From positions 31,839,001 to 31,903,000 of the forward strand of contig OY540813.1 of assembly GCA_961205875.1 (NCBI GenBank): 64,000 nucleotides of DNA, given 5' to 3'. The stretch comes from Sialis fuliginosa (lineage: Eukaryota > Arthropoda > Insecta > Megaloptera > Sialidae). Numbering within the stretch: position 1 is the first letter of the stretch; every line of letters starts with the position of its first letter. Below the pieces are notes generated by a model. The model did not search any database. It was not told the origin of the DNA and saw nothing but the letters and a program-made list of their open reading frames with translations. This document shows positions 15,401-30,400 of the stretch, piece by piece. Both the position numbers and the translations under genes were made by a program.

Positions 15401-18400
15401 GAAAATTTATAATATGCAAATATGCTTTAAATTACAATTGAATTTGGTATGTATGAGAGATGATAGTTCCAAACAGATGTTTCTCTGTTAATCAATTATC
15501 ACTGAAATACTTTTAAAGACAATATAAAACATTTAATAATAATCAATTTTATAATTCAAAACAATTGATATTTATTTTAAAATCCGAATGACTCGTGGAG
15601 CTATATGGTAATAACACTATATCTTTCATTGTCTAAGTTTCCAATACTTTATACCCAATCTAATAGATAGTTTTTTTAATTTTTTCTAAGGTTAATTTGG
15701 TGACACCGCTCAATTTCACCTTGCCAAATAATTCTTTGAAATAAATCATGACGCTGAGTTGAAAAAAATGTGTATTCTTTTTTTGCATAATATCTTGGGT
15801 ATCACAAGATTTAGTTTTCTCATCTACAGTCTACATATATTTTTTACTATTTAGCCTATTGATTACTGAAATAAAACGGCCAAGTGCGTGTTGGGCACGC
15901 ACATGAAAGGTTTCCATAGTCATTATGATTTATAAACAAGAGTTATTTCAATTTTTTTTATAAACTATTCTAGCTACAGTGTTTGTTATAATTTTCATTG
16001 AAAGTACTAACTAAAAGCTACATTCTAGATTTTTTTTAGATTTTTGAATAGATAGTTTAGAAATTGGGGGGGGGGGGCGATCTGATAACGACATTTAAAT
16101 GCAAATATATCATGACTGAAGGGTTAAAATCAAAAGATCATTTGACATTTTTTGTTACATTTTAGGAGACCTATCTAATGACACCTTCACTTTTCAGTTT
16201 ATGGAAAGGAGGTCCAAAAAAATGTTTTTTTCAAAAATCTTATCATTTCTGTTTTTGTGTTATCAGTCTTTGTCCGTATATCAAATTTCATTTTAATCGG
16301 CATAAAATTTTTGAGGACGGACATGGCAAAACTATAAGGTTTCCTATTTTTCTACGGAAACCTAAATACGCTTTTAAATTGGTCCATTAGATCCCAAGAT
16401 ACAAACAAGTTTCACTAACCCATGTGTGGTAAAATCGGGTGGTTTACATAGTGTGATGTTCAAGAGTTAAAAATGACATACAGAAAAATCAATTGTATTT
16501 ACAAATTAATAATTTTCATTAAATTTCTTTGACTCATACTGAAATATTTAATATTCATGAATACATTACAAAATTATACTTAAAATGTTAATAACAATTC
16601 ATCGACATATCTTTAACACTTCCTATTTAAAATTCAAGTCTAATACCACTTCAAAATATCTTATTTTAGAAATTAATTTTAGGTAATAGAGAGCCAATCA
16701 TTCCTTTTCTATTTAATAACTTTAAGTCATCAAAATTATCATATTTTTCTAAATTAGATATAGATTATTTTATATTAACTACTAAATATAATTCAGTATG
16801 AGTTAATTAAGCTATTAGAAAAGACCCGAAAAGAAAACATTAGTTATTTTTAAAACCAATAAAACGTACTTGTCATCTGATTCGAAACTCTGTGTACGAC
16901 GCAACGAAACTTCAGACTCTGCATTATTACGAGATGTCGGTGAAGTTGGACTCTTTGGTTCTTTTTCTCCTATGCCTACGAAAATAAAATATTAGAATAT
17001 TATTATTATTTAATTATCTCTATATATAAAAATGAATGTTCGTTTGTATGAGGCTTATAGATTCAGGAATTACTGAACTGATTTCAATGCAGTTTTCACC
17101 AATAATTAAATCATTTTTCTGGGCAAATTCATGGCTATTAACCTAAAAAAATCTTTATCAAGTCGTGTTTTGTTTCCATGATGTCGCAGCATACAACTGT
17201 CACTATATAAAAACACAGTAGCCATACAAAATTCTATAATTAACGGTTTGAGTATTTTATTAATTTAGGTCACTATAAGTAAGTCTCTTTCAAGTATTTT
17301 GTCGAACAAATAGATGATTTTTAACACATGCTAACAATTAAATTTTGAAATATATTGACTGAAAATTGAAATATAAAGAAACATTAATTCTTTTCCAAGA
17401 AAGGTAATATATCGAAATTAATTATTATGATTTATTATATTTTCATTCAAATTCTAAGACGGGACCTGGTGTTTCCTGGGAGTTTGAAAATATAATTTTA
17501 CACGATTTTCTCAATAACTACTGAATGAATTTTATTCCGGTTTTCACTAATGGATAGGTAAAGTTTAGATGTATAATTTTTGTATATTTTGTGTAAATTT
17601 CATGAAGTCTGAAAAAAATATTCTCGATGAACCGTGTGTTGTGGGCATGTTGGGTGGGTATGATTACTTTATGTTTAATTGAATTATTATCCCTGGATAA
17701 CACCCAGTCCAATACGCTAGTTATTAATAAATCAGTTATTAATAAAAATTAATGTTGGCGACTTTCATATAAACTACGAAATATTTATAAAAGAAAAGAC
17801 ATTTTTTAAAGAAGAAAAAACAAAAAAATTTAGATATGTATCTCGATTCATACTAAACAAACAAAATCAGTTAGCAAAAAACAGGCACAGCCCTTTCAAA
17901 AAGCATTAAACAATATACACTCATGGAAAAAATTAAAGAAACTGTAAATTTTTTTGAAAAAATCAAATTTGATTGTTTTTGGACTTGAAAATTGATGGAA
18001 AATTTTTCTACTTTTTAATTTAGGGGTATTTTTATTGAATGTTTTTTTATGACTAAAAAATTATGAAAACAATGAAATTATTATGCAATTTTGAAAATTT
18101 ATCTGGTTATTTCCAAATTTCAAAATAGTCGTATTTTCGGAAATTTTCTGTCTTAAAACACTTTTTTTTTTAAAGATTCAGAAACTATGCTCTATCAAAA
18201 GTAACATGAAATTTAGGAATATATTCTTTTATGCGAAGCAAGGTTCGAGCAAAAATCTTGTAATTTGACTGAGAAATTTCTTTTTAAATTTTTTTTAGAA
18301 GTTTAAAACTTTTCCGCACTTTAATGAGTTTTTTTTTTTTTTCTCGAAAAATATTTAAAAATGAATATCCAAAAACAATCATAACTGATCTGTCAAAAAT

Positions 18401-21400
18401 GAAGTTTTTCAAAAATATTTACTGTGTACTGTAATTTGAGTGTACATTACACACCACATAAATACTTACGTAAGCTAAGAGACTTAGTAGGTGACTCATT
18501 TCCAAGTCGAGATCTAAATGACGCAGGTCTACGCCACGATGGCAAAGCACCTACGTCTTCTACATTATTTTCATTAATAGCTTTTGGAGGTGTTGACGGT
18601 GGTTCGGGTATAGCTTTGTTATTATGATCAGGTGAATAGGGAGGTGTTATTCTCTTTATTTCGGGTAAAGTTGAAATGTTTGCATTCACTCGATTCTTCT
18701 TTTCTGTGATAAAAGCAGTTAAATATTTTTAGCAAAGTATCATATATTCAGTGAATTACAAAACTGCTAAGGAAATTATAACAAGTGCAATAATAGACAA
18801 AAATTATAGTGCAGTGAGATTTTGTTACTAATTAATGCAAAAAGTAAATTCAATTTGTACAATATTCAAACTACAATGTTTAAGACCTCATCAAATATTT
18901 TTAAATTTTAACAAAATCTTACTTAATTTAATAAGCAACCAAATAAGATTTAAAATAAACCTTGCTAATTACAGAAAAAATATATATAACTGTAAAAGTA
19001 TAACTTTTTATAGAATGTCCCCCTCCCGATTTTCCAATACATTACTTACCCTCATCAGAAGTAAAGTAAGAACTAGACTCTGATTCGGTCGTATCAGTAG
19101 ACTCAGATTCTGTGTAACTACTGAGCGATGCCGAATCTAAGCAGCGTGCATATAAAATACTTTATATCAATAAAGCCGAGTATATTTACAATTGAAATTA
19201 ATAAAAAAAATATTCTGTTGAAAAGTTAATACTATACAATAAAACTATCATTATTATTCATTTGTAATAAGTAAATGTTTATTAAAATATCGACAAAAAA
19301 AATGATTTGGAAGTTAACGAGTCATTTTGGTCAAATGTTTCTTTTTTGCGAATTTCGATTTTTTATATACAGGATGATTTACAACTAATGTAAAAAAAAA
19401 TTTGCAGTAGATCGAGGATGTAATTTTAACCAAAAAACTTTATGTGAACCTGTGTCCGAAAATTCTTTGTGAGGAAGCTACAGCCTTCCAAAGATTTTAC
19501 TCAAAATTAGTATTTATTTAATAACTAGAGAACCCATTGTGGTACAGTTATGAAATTTGATACCCGGTTTAATGTTAATAAGTGTTATTGATTTCCAACA
19601 AACAATAATAATTTAGACCAGAGGTTTATGGAGCCAATGGGCCCGCCGATTTTTATCTAGTTTTTTTTTTGTTATTTAATTTTTCCTAAATTGGGTACTT
19701 GTAGAAGATTATATGACACTAAATACACAAATATATACTTTGTTTATTTATTATAGGACCTACTGTTTTCGAAAAAATATTGATAAAAAGAAAGTATTCA
19801 GAATTTTACTTAATACGGATGCTTCAAATAACACAAAATAAGCTTATATTCTTGTTTCATAATTAAAAATAAGATACAAAGTTAATATAAATATACCTCC
19901 AAAACTGCATTTTTATCAACAAATTGCCATTATAAGTCTATGATGACAAGTATTAGAAGGTATTGCTTCCTCACAATATCGAAGATACGAGAAGCTTTGT
20001 GATCGTTTTAGAATGAGACAAAAAAATTGTTCTCCGATTTCAAAATTTTAAATTGATCATTCCGTTTCACGTCAAGAGAAACACTTTTCGTTCCGTGTCT
20101 GTCTGTGCGTGTGTCTGCCCCCTGAATCCTTGTCACATGCATAACTCATGAACCACTGAACCGATATTAATAAATCTTGTTACACTAATTGTAAATCAAC
20201 CTGTATATAATAATGAACTGTGCAAATTTGGATGGAAAATTCTCAATATTTTCTCTTTTAAAATATATTTATTGGACTGCAAACTGAGAAGCCCTTACGG
20301 TGACAAGTGTTACCAACCGCCGCAGAAATTAAAAAAGCCAGAAAAGCTCACCGAAACCAAAAATTCATCAAAGAAGAGAAATATGAAGAGATTATTTATA
20401 GATCTGGCATCCCAGATTAGTTATAAGTGTACATTGAAAATTATACTAGAAACTTTAAGCGCTTATTTTTTTAAACAGTATTTTTGATCTTGCACAGGGG
20501 ATAAAAAAATACTCTGCCAATTGTTCTGAAAATTTTACATATTCTGTAGATTGTAGATCATCGGCTCACACATTTTATATCTAAAAAATTTTGTATTTTT
20601 AACATCAAAAAAAACTTTGCAAAAAAATGATAAATCTCAAGATATTCATTTTAAATTTTTCAATTTTTGACTTAAACATTTTGTTCTAGTTCCTGCAACA
20701 GCAACACTTTTACTCTACTCAAACTACACAGCCGTCGGTGACTAGTGGTCAGTAATGACCATACATGAAAACTTTTTAGTGGCTGCTTGTTATTGGTATC
20801 AACTGCAGACAACCACAAAAAAAACTGACTGACAAGAGTGAACTTGTTGTTTGACCACTCGCTGGCAACGTTTTATTGTCAAACTCGACTTCAGTTTGTA
20901 ATCTGTGTGAATTGGAATCACATGTTTCGATATGATTGCATGTTATTTAATTACCAGCCACTAAGGTGGCAGTCGTTCGTCTTATTTATTAAGATTTCTA
21001 TAGATATGTCAAAGTAAAGAAAACACGTGTGTGGACCACTTGTAAATTTCGAGAGGCGCTCATTTTATTTAAAGAATTTTTATTTAATTAACATTATTTT
21101 CAAAAATTGTCATGTTCGATAATAAATTTAAAAAATTTTCACATCAAAAATCCGTTTTTTTTTTTTATTAAAAAAAAATTCTAAAATCACCTTATTTTTC
21201 AACTGTTTTTACCGAAATGACCCTTTTAACAACCTTTAAAACAAAATACAATAAATTATTTCTTTGATGATTTACAGACCATTTAAAACGAGAAATCTGT
21301 TAAAATACCTAAACAAACTTCATTTTCTTAAAATATTCAAAATAACATAATTATCCTGAATAGTATTTAAAGTGCTTATAGGTAGACAAAGTATTAATAA

Positions 21401-24400
21401 TAAATTAGAAGCATGATACAATTATAAGAAGTAATGCCATTGCGTATATTAACTAACGTCACTTTGTTCGGCGTAGCTATCAGATGACGTCACAAGATAA
21501 AACACCAAATGTCATAGTTTCAATATATACATGAATATATTGAAATTACAACATCTGTCTCAATTTTATTTTATTTTCTAAAAGGTATATTTTTATATTT
21601 TATTTGAAACATCAATATTTTTACATAATATTATTGTCTTTAATTGTTATTTATTATTTTTTTAACCTGTGTGAATTCGAAAGCTTGCTTGTACTTTTTA
21701 TTTAATACATTTTTTACGTTTAGACAAACTATTTGTTATTATTTCATATATATACATATGGTGCTCAGTACTGCTCAGTGTGTCTGATTAATATGTATTT
21801 TAATATAAAATTCAATTTGGATAACCACAAGAACGATAAAGAAAACACTGTGTTATGTAATATTAAACACATGTAAACATACAAACTTTCTTGTGACGTC
21901 ATGCGCAGAACAGTGTCAAAATGAAACTCGAGAATGCCATGTATTAATTGTATCATGTATTAGAAGTAATAAGTAGTTATATTAGAATTAGAAAAACAAG
22001 ATAGTACATAATTTTTTTATCCAAATATTTTAATCTTTATATTTGAGACAGTAAAATTTAGTAATAGTAATAAAAGAATAAAACAATTGCTGTCTTATCT
22101 ACAATTCTTATCAAATTATAAAATACTTAAAGAAATATATATATACTCACCAACATTTTCATTTTCATCTTCCCTATCCTTTTCATTTTCGAGATCAAGT
22201 TTCTTAATTTTAGACGGAGCTTCAGTTTTATTTTCAGTGCGTCTTTTAGCCTGTCTCTTACTAATAATGAGTTCTTTGTTTTGACTTGATTGTTTTTCCT
22301 TCAACTCTTCCAAATAACGGAATATATTTGTATCAGCAACATCGAATGGAGTTTGACCCTTAAAAACAAAATATGTAATATTAAAAATTATTTTAAAGAT
22401 CTCAAATATAAGCTAAATTCAAGTTATGAAAAGAACAAAAATTAATTATTCGCACATGAAATATAAACAAGTAGATGTATACCTACATAATTTATACAAG
22501 AAACTAAAAATTCCTTTAAGCGCTAACGTATGATATATGCGATATGTTTAAAGCCGTATTATAGGATGTTACGTAAACATACTATCAAAATTTCACGAGT
22601 TGTCGAGGACATTAAAACAATTGCTTTTTGTTAATAAACCCATGTCCGCAATCAGTAGAGTAAAAGAAAGGACCTCGCACAAAAGCAATGAATTTTGCCA
22701 AACATTCTATGTATCCTAAAGTATCAACTTTAAAAAAAATTTACTAAGGATGAAAAGTTCTTAGATTTAACCTGACAATACAGAATATTTTTTTAGAATT
22801 TTTCATAACATTAATTTTATAAAAAAACTGCCTAACGAAAAAACTAAAAATGTCACCAAAAGTTCTAAAAATAATTTTTTATGTATTCTTTAACTAATTA
22901 TAAGTAGGTACTTTTTATTATTTGCAAATTCTCCTAAAAAATGATCCTTTAGGAAATAAAAATAAAAATAAACATAAACATGAATGTTTGGGTGCCCCCT
23001 GGAGCAGAAATTATGGATTTTCGTAGGCTCCGCCCATTACAAGTTTTGATCAACACACTTTGAACTATCATTTTCCCATGTTATAAAAAATTTCAACCAA
23101 AAGGTCCGTTACTTTTGTGTTGGGTCCTTTCTTTTGCTCTCCTACTAAAGTGGCTCATTTGCAGACATAGGTTTATTAACAAAAAGCGATTGTTTAAATG
23201 CCCTCAACAACTCCTGATAGTTTATTGATATGTTTATGGAACATCATGTACATAAATCATTTACAATGTCTGGTATTCTGAAGAAATAACTAAATTTGTT
23301 AGTTAACAAGTACATTCAAATGTGATATCAAACATATACGACAGTCTCGTTGAAGTTTTTGAAATATTTGAGCATGTGTAATAAGTAAACACCAACAGTA
23401 TTAAAATAGTGATAATATATCGGGTGTTCCATTTTAATTTCCCCAGGTAATATCTCGGATACCCTTCATTATGCACTAACACATATTTTTTCTATTTTTT
23501 CCTTTAATTGGGCGGGAAGGGACGGGGGTAAAAATGCGTCACAGAACATAAAACACATTTGAGATTACTATTTGAAAAAAAAAATGTTACCCTATAAAAC
23601 CCCCATAAACTAAAAAAAAACCCATAGCAATAATAAATGTCCCCCTCAAAATGCTATAACTTTGATCCAAAACATTTTTCACCATCTTACTTAGTTTCCG
23701 AAATATTGACCTGGGGAAATTAAAATGGAGCACCCGGTATATGAAAATTATCTTATAGGTAAAGTATCAATGATCTTAATTTCAAAACAAATCCATAGAT
23801 ATCATTACTCCGTTGAAAGTGCTTGTTAACTCCTTTATAATATCGGACATAAGGTAAATAAAATAACACTTTGACAATTGTCTATAATTCAGCACATTAT
23901 CATTTTATTTTTTCCATATACTTGTGTATTTGCATCCCCTGTAGCTACACTTTTGAATCCACTTAACAATTGAACAAATAAATGAAATTGTTTTTCTGAA
24001 AAGAGCTTCCCTAGTACATCGATTGCAGAGTTAAAAAATCAACAAAAAGTGTTTTGGCATTTAACCAACTGATATGATAATTTCTAAATGATTCCATTAA
24101 CAAACATTTAATAAAAATATCAGATATAACATAGATTCTATCTTACCACATAGTTCTTCATATCTAAATCAGCAGCATGATCTACGAGTAACTTTGCTGC
24201 TTCTATTTGGCCCCAATGCGCTGCCGCATGCAAAGGTGTCCATCCATCTATATCTTGTATATCTACATCGATATTATCACTTTTTAAAATAATGCTGAAA
24301 CAATACAGAATTGTTAAGTCAATTCTTTTCATTTTTATTTTTGATAGTTCAAATAGAAATATTCCAAAAACTAGTGTATTTTTATGTAAAATGGGTGCTA

Positions 24401-27400
24401 TAGATTATAAGTTACATAAAAAATGATATATTTTAGTTGAATTAATATTAAATTTAAAAAATAAATATTCAATGTTTCTACTAAATATACCAAATTAATT
24501 ATCATATTAATTAAATAACATACAAGTTATTAAAATTAAAAAACAAATGATCTATAATCATTTTGAAAAAAACATAATTCAACAATCTGTATATTATATT
24601 TATTAAAATATTATAATAAATATCTGTACGGTGTCATATGACGTTTTTTTTTAAATCTAATACCATGACATTTAGCATTGATTAACCTTGGCAATAATAC
24701 AAATTAAAAATATAATATAATATAATATGCAATTATTACTATGAAGTGTAACAATAAATGTTTTCCAATTGAAGTAAACACGATTTTCTACAAGAAAAAA
24801 GTATGCACATGGAAAATACAGAACATATAAAGATAAAACAACTACACGAACTACCTAAAAGAGACCTTTCAGGTCTCAAAAGACAAATTTATTATAAATA
24901 AAAAATACATAAACTCCTAGGCGAGCGATTTGCTGCCAAAAAGACACTTAGAAATGAGGTAGTGACAAACGAAATATATACAGGCTAAGAAGGTGGAATC
25001 GATAGATAATATCTAGTACATTTTCATGTAATTTTTTTTAATTTGGTTGCGTAGAAATTTTTTAATCACATTTATTATTATTATTTATAAACTTATTTTT
25101 CATCTTAAACTCGTTGTATTTTTTCCCCTTTTGAGTTGGGCTAAACATTTTTTTAACGCGGTCTTACTTACCGAAAGGAGTGGTGTATTTTTTATACATC
25201 CGACAAGACTCAATTTGTTATAAATAAATTATTCATTAAAAAAAGTTGAAAATACGGTTGGGGAGTTGAAGAAATTTTCAAGTTTATTTTAAAAACTGTA
25301 TAACACTATGAAGTATTAGTTGATAAAGTTTTCTGTGAAAAACTAGATTTTTTTAAGCAGTACAAAAAAATGGCAAGCGTTTTAAGATATGCAACACCGT
25401 GCAATGCTCGTTTAGTGCGGGCGTAACCTCGGCGCTCGCTCGACCGAAGGTTCGGTTTCGGTTTCGGCCAAAAAACGCGACTATCGCGTACATTCATTTT
25501 TGTCCAGTAATTTTAGATTTCAACTGCGAAAAAAATAGCAGTTAACTGAATTTTTATATACACCTTCGTTAAAGTGTTATAAATAACGTGTAAAAAGTCC
25601 CCAACGATATCGTGCCGGCGCGATTCTTTTTTGTTTTATAAAACTGGGACCTGATAAGAATTGAAAGTGGCGTCACATCTGTTTTTGAAGAGGAGAGTTT
25701 GATGTACAATAATACCGAATTTCATGTTCCTATCTCGATGTAGTCCTTATTTATAAAACAAAAAAGAATCGCGCGGACACCAATTTTCTTGTTATCGTCC
25801 AATATTCGTTGATTTTGGCTTTCCATTACACGGAAAATATAAAATTTAGTAAAAAATAATTGATTGCGTATTATTTCAAATTTTATGACGAATCTATTCT
25901 TTCCAATTTTTTTGAATTTAAAAGTTTGCTTATCAAATAGGAGCTATCAAGAGATCTTGCGGTAGTATGAATAGAAGTTTTTCTAGCAAAAAAATAATAA
26001 ATAATTCGGGCAAGACATACAAGAGTGTATGCCATAAGGGTTCCGAAATACGTACTACGTGGAATGTTTGGAACCACTTACAGGTGCATTTTTAAGTTAG
26101 AAAAAAAATATAAAAAAGTGTCAAGTTCTACTAATTGAGATCTATATTTTGACACCCCACTTGCCTAGATATCAAAATAAAAAATGTTATGACGCCCTTT
26201 CCTATAATTCCAAAATTTAAAATTATATTGTTGACTTTAGTATTTGTCGTTGGTAGTCCCACCAAAGCCTCGTTACTAAATTTTTTTCAGATTTTTTGAG
26301 CCGGTAGTTACAGAGTAAGAGGGGGGGGGCAAAATAAAATGCCACATACAATTTTTTTATTTTTTTGGATTTGCTTTAAAGCCCCCTACAGGCACCATTT
26401 TTGATTTAGAAAAAAATAGAAAAAGGGTCAAATTCCGCTTGTTTGGTTATACATTTTAACGTGCCACATGCCTTGGTAAAAACAAAATATTTTTTTTATT
26501 TAGCTTTAGCTCCTTATTGCCCCCCCTGAAAAATTATTTATTCAATAAATTTGTAAATATTTTACTAGAGGATGTCATTTTAGATTTTCAGTAAAAATTT
26601 CAAGTTTCTAGTTTATATAGTTTACAAGCTATTTAACTTTGGACGACAAAGTGAGATTAATAGAGTTTCTTCGGAACCCTAAAAACATGTTTGTAGCTTA
26701 AAAATATTTATAATTTTACTGTTTAGTGGTTAATTTTGTTTTATGCAACCCAAGGTAAAAGTAATAAATAAATAAAGTAAAATAATAATTTTTAATTTTT
26801 AGTGCATTTTCAATAAAAGCTTGTTTTTAAAAAAAAACATTTACCCATTTGGCAGATATACTTACTTTATGACATCAGTGTACCCCTTGGCGGCAGCCAC
26901 GTGTAACGCAATGGCTCCCGTTTTGTAATGAGGTGTCACGGCGTTACTATTTTTCCCACTCAGAAAATCTTTCGCGTCTTGTAGCATTTTCCGTTCTTCC
27001 GCTCTCCTTGCTTCTTCGCAATTAATTCCTGCAATTTAAATGAAATATTTTAATACAATTAAAACATTAACGGTACCAAAAAATGGTAAACAAAATATTT
27101 TTACAGAAGAAAATAGAATACAAAAATTAAGAGAAAGAAACTAAAAAGTTATAACTGGAAAAACGGAGAAACTGTGGTTTTCTTAGTCACTTAAACTAAA
27201 AATATACACCTTAACCACAATAAAACAATGTCACTCGACACGTTTTTCGACTTCACATGAAGTCCTCATCAGGCTCCTGATGAGGACTTCTTGTGAAGTC
27301 GAAACACGTGTCGAGTAACATTGTTTTATTGTGGTTAAGGTGTATATTTTTAGTTTAAGTAAAAAGTTATAATTCATAAAATTAAGTTATTGTTCTATTT

Positions 27401-30400
27401 AAGATTCATTTATAGAATATCAATTTCGAACGCTTACTTGAAAAAATAATAAAAACATTCAAAAACGAATTCCTTTTTGATGCTTGATTTTGACAGGGTT
27501 GCTTTTGATCCGACAACTCATTATCAATAATATTGTTATTTCGTGTATGTTAAATACTAAGCAAATAAGAAGCGTTTCGACACGCGTCACAATAACCCAT
27601 GTAAAAAATCTTTGTTGCGTAGCAAATTTGATAAGTAATTTATGAAATTTAATTAACATTAAAGGTTACTGGAAAAACGGAGAAACTGTTAGGCTACTGA
27701 TGAGGACTTCTTGTGAAGACGAAACACGTGTCGAGTGATATTGTATTATTGTGGTTAAGGTGTATATTTTTAATTTAAGTAACATTAAAGGCACAAAATT
27801 CTTGACTTTCCTAGAGACTAAAATATTTACCAACAGCACTATTATAAAGCTTCGAACCGGAACTGAAACGAAAACCGCAAAAAACGATATTTTTGTCGGA
27901 ACAAAAACCGGAACACGTTCAAACATGTGTGTTAACATGATCTTGCTCTCTATTTCAGTTGTTCAGGGCTATCATACAAGTAGTCCGAATTTAGGAGTAA
28001 AACAATAAATTGTTGAGCGTTTGAAAGTTTCTATATCATGTGTTTGTAGTCTATAAATATTTTTAATTTTAGTATTTAGTCATATTTGTAACACAAGTAC
28101 ACATAATACGTTATACAAGGTGTTTTTATATTTATTGATAAATATAGTTCAATTTAACACAATTGTTCTCTCTTTCTATCTCTATATTTTCATAAATTAT
28201 TATAAAAAAAAACATTAAATAACTTTACAAGTGCTTGAATATACAGGATGAGTCATTTTAATCAACGCAGTCAAATATCTCGAAAAGTAAGCGAAATTAA
28301 GAAAAACGTTTCAAACAAAAGTTTCTTGGTTTTAAGGGGGACAAACAATGGTGACCTTGCGGTTGACCTTCAAACCATTTTTAAGGTCAAACCAAGGTCA
28401 ACTTTGATTTTTTAAATAAAAACCTGTATTTTTTATTGCATATTCGTATTCTACGTGAAAAAATGAGTATCTTTAGTAGGATTTTTTTTTCTTAAAAATG
28501 CTTTCTTCTCTCAGTGGAGGGCGCTTTAATCAATGAACTCAAATATCTGAAAAAAAGTTGCACCTAATAGCTCACACTACTTTTAGCATTACCCAGAAAC
28601 CACGGCGTGGACGTAGTAGTTGTATGTTTCCTTTGGGATGCTTTTTTAATGTGAGAGGAAAGGGGACTCACATTAAAAAAGCACCCCAAACGAAACATAC
28701 AACTACTACGTCCACGAAGTTGTTTCTGGGTAATGCTAAAAGTAGTTTGAGCTATTAGATGCAACTTTTTTTCAGATATTTGAGTTCGTGGATTAATCTT
28801 ACAGCGCCCTCCACCGACAGAATAAAGCATTTTTAAGAAAAAATTTTCCTACTAAAGATACTAATTTTTTCACGTATAATACGAATATGCAATAAAAAAT
28901 ATATGTTTTTATTTAAAAAATAAAAGTTGACCTTGGTTTGACCTTGAAAATGGTTTGAAGGTTAACCGCAAGGTCACCATTGTTTGTCCCCCTTGAAACC
29001 AAACAACTTTTGTTTAAAACGTTTTTCTCAATTTTGCTTACTTTTCGAGATATTTGACTACGTTGATTAAAATGACTCACCCTGTATATAACGAAAAAAA
29101 TTGGACGAGAACCGTTTCTTTTTTTTTAGTTTTGTAGAGGAAAGTTTAATGTACAACTATACCAATTGTGCAGAGAGTAGTCGAAATACCGTTCTTAACG
29201 TCCGGACTAAAGTATTAGCTCTGCAAATTAATTATCGGTTCCTAACTACTATTGAACATAAATGCGATTCAAATCTGAATGAATTTCCTGCAACACTTGC
29301 ATTTACTAGCGCTATCTCTGAGCTTTAAATCAAACTATCAAATTTTATCGTACTGTGCACACAATGCTAAATTCGAAAAGAAACATTTGAGGCATTGCCT
29401 TTCTTTTCGCATTTCAACTGCAAAAAAATGCAGCTGAAGCGAAAGACATGATTTGTTCAGCTCTTGGTGATAGTAGTGTATCATATAGCACACTGGTTCC
29501 CAAAATGCGGTCCTCGGCTCGCTTGGCGGTATTTGAGAGATCAAAGGGAGCCCTGGTGGCTCTTGGTGTAGTTGGGGAACCCCGGAAGGACAAAAGAGGA
29601 TCTTTTTAATATTATAAAATGTTATAAAATCCTTTATTACACAATGTAACATACGTTTCTAATTTGTTTCATTGTTTGATTCATGAAAGTGACACTTCGT
29701 ATTTCATAAAGTACCAGTGGTGTAGGAACGGGGGGGGGGAAGTTTGGGGTTGAACCCCCCCCCCCCCCCCCGAAATATTCAATGTTCTTAAAATATATGA
29801 AATTATTATTACAATTTTGAATTGAATGACCTTTTTTGTGATTATAACCCCTCCCGAAATATTCAATGTTCTTAAAATAAGCGAAATAATTATAATAATT
29901 GAATGACTTTTTTGTTATTTTTTTTTTATCATACAGTTAACTGCACTTAGTGATATGACTAAAAAAAAAAAAAAAGGTCTTCAAGAACTCCTTATTAATT
30001 AACTTTCAATTTTGTGACCTTTTTTTTTTAGTCATAAGATTAGAAATTAAATTTTAGATCATTCGATTACAAATTATAATAATAATTTCGTATATTTTGA
30101 GACCCCCAAACTTACCCCCCCCCCCCACCGAAAAATTTTCTTACTACGCCACTGTAAAGTACCATAAGTACCAAAACATAACCAAAAAAAGTATACCGGG
30201 TGAAACTTTATTTGAATATAAATTACCTGTTATTTGTAGTTTTTGGTGTTTTTTGCCGTTTTTAATTATCGTTATAAAAATAAATATTAGGTGTACCACA
30301 AAGTCAGTTTCGTTTTGTCTGGCAAACTTTAATAACATGTATTGAATTATCTCATTTATCTGGCATATCAACAGTAGATTTCCATTCTTCATTTTTTACG

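Noticed and set aside
28558..28830. Two overlapping frames on opposite strands encoding near-identical peptides
   Set aside because: The similarity of the plus and minus products comes from the palindrome at 28239-29089, not from genes.
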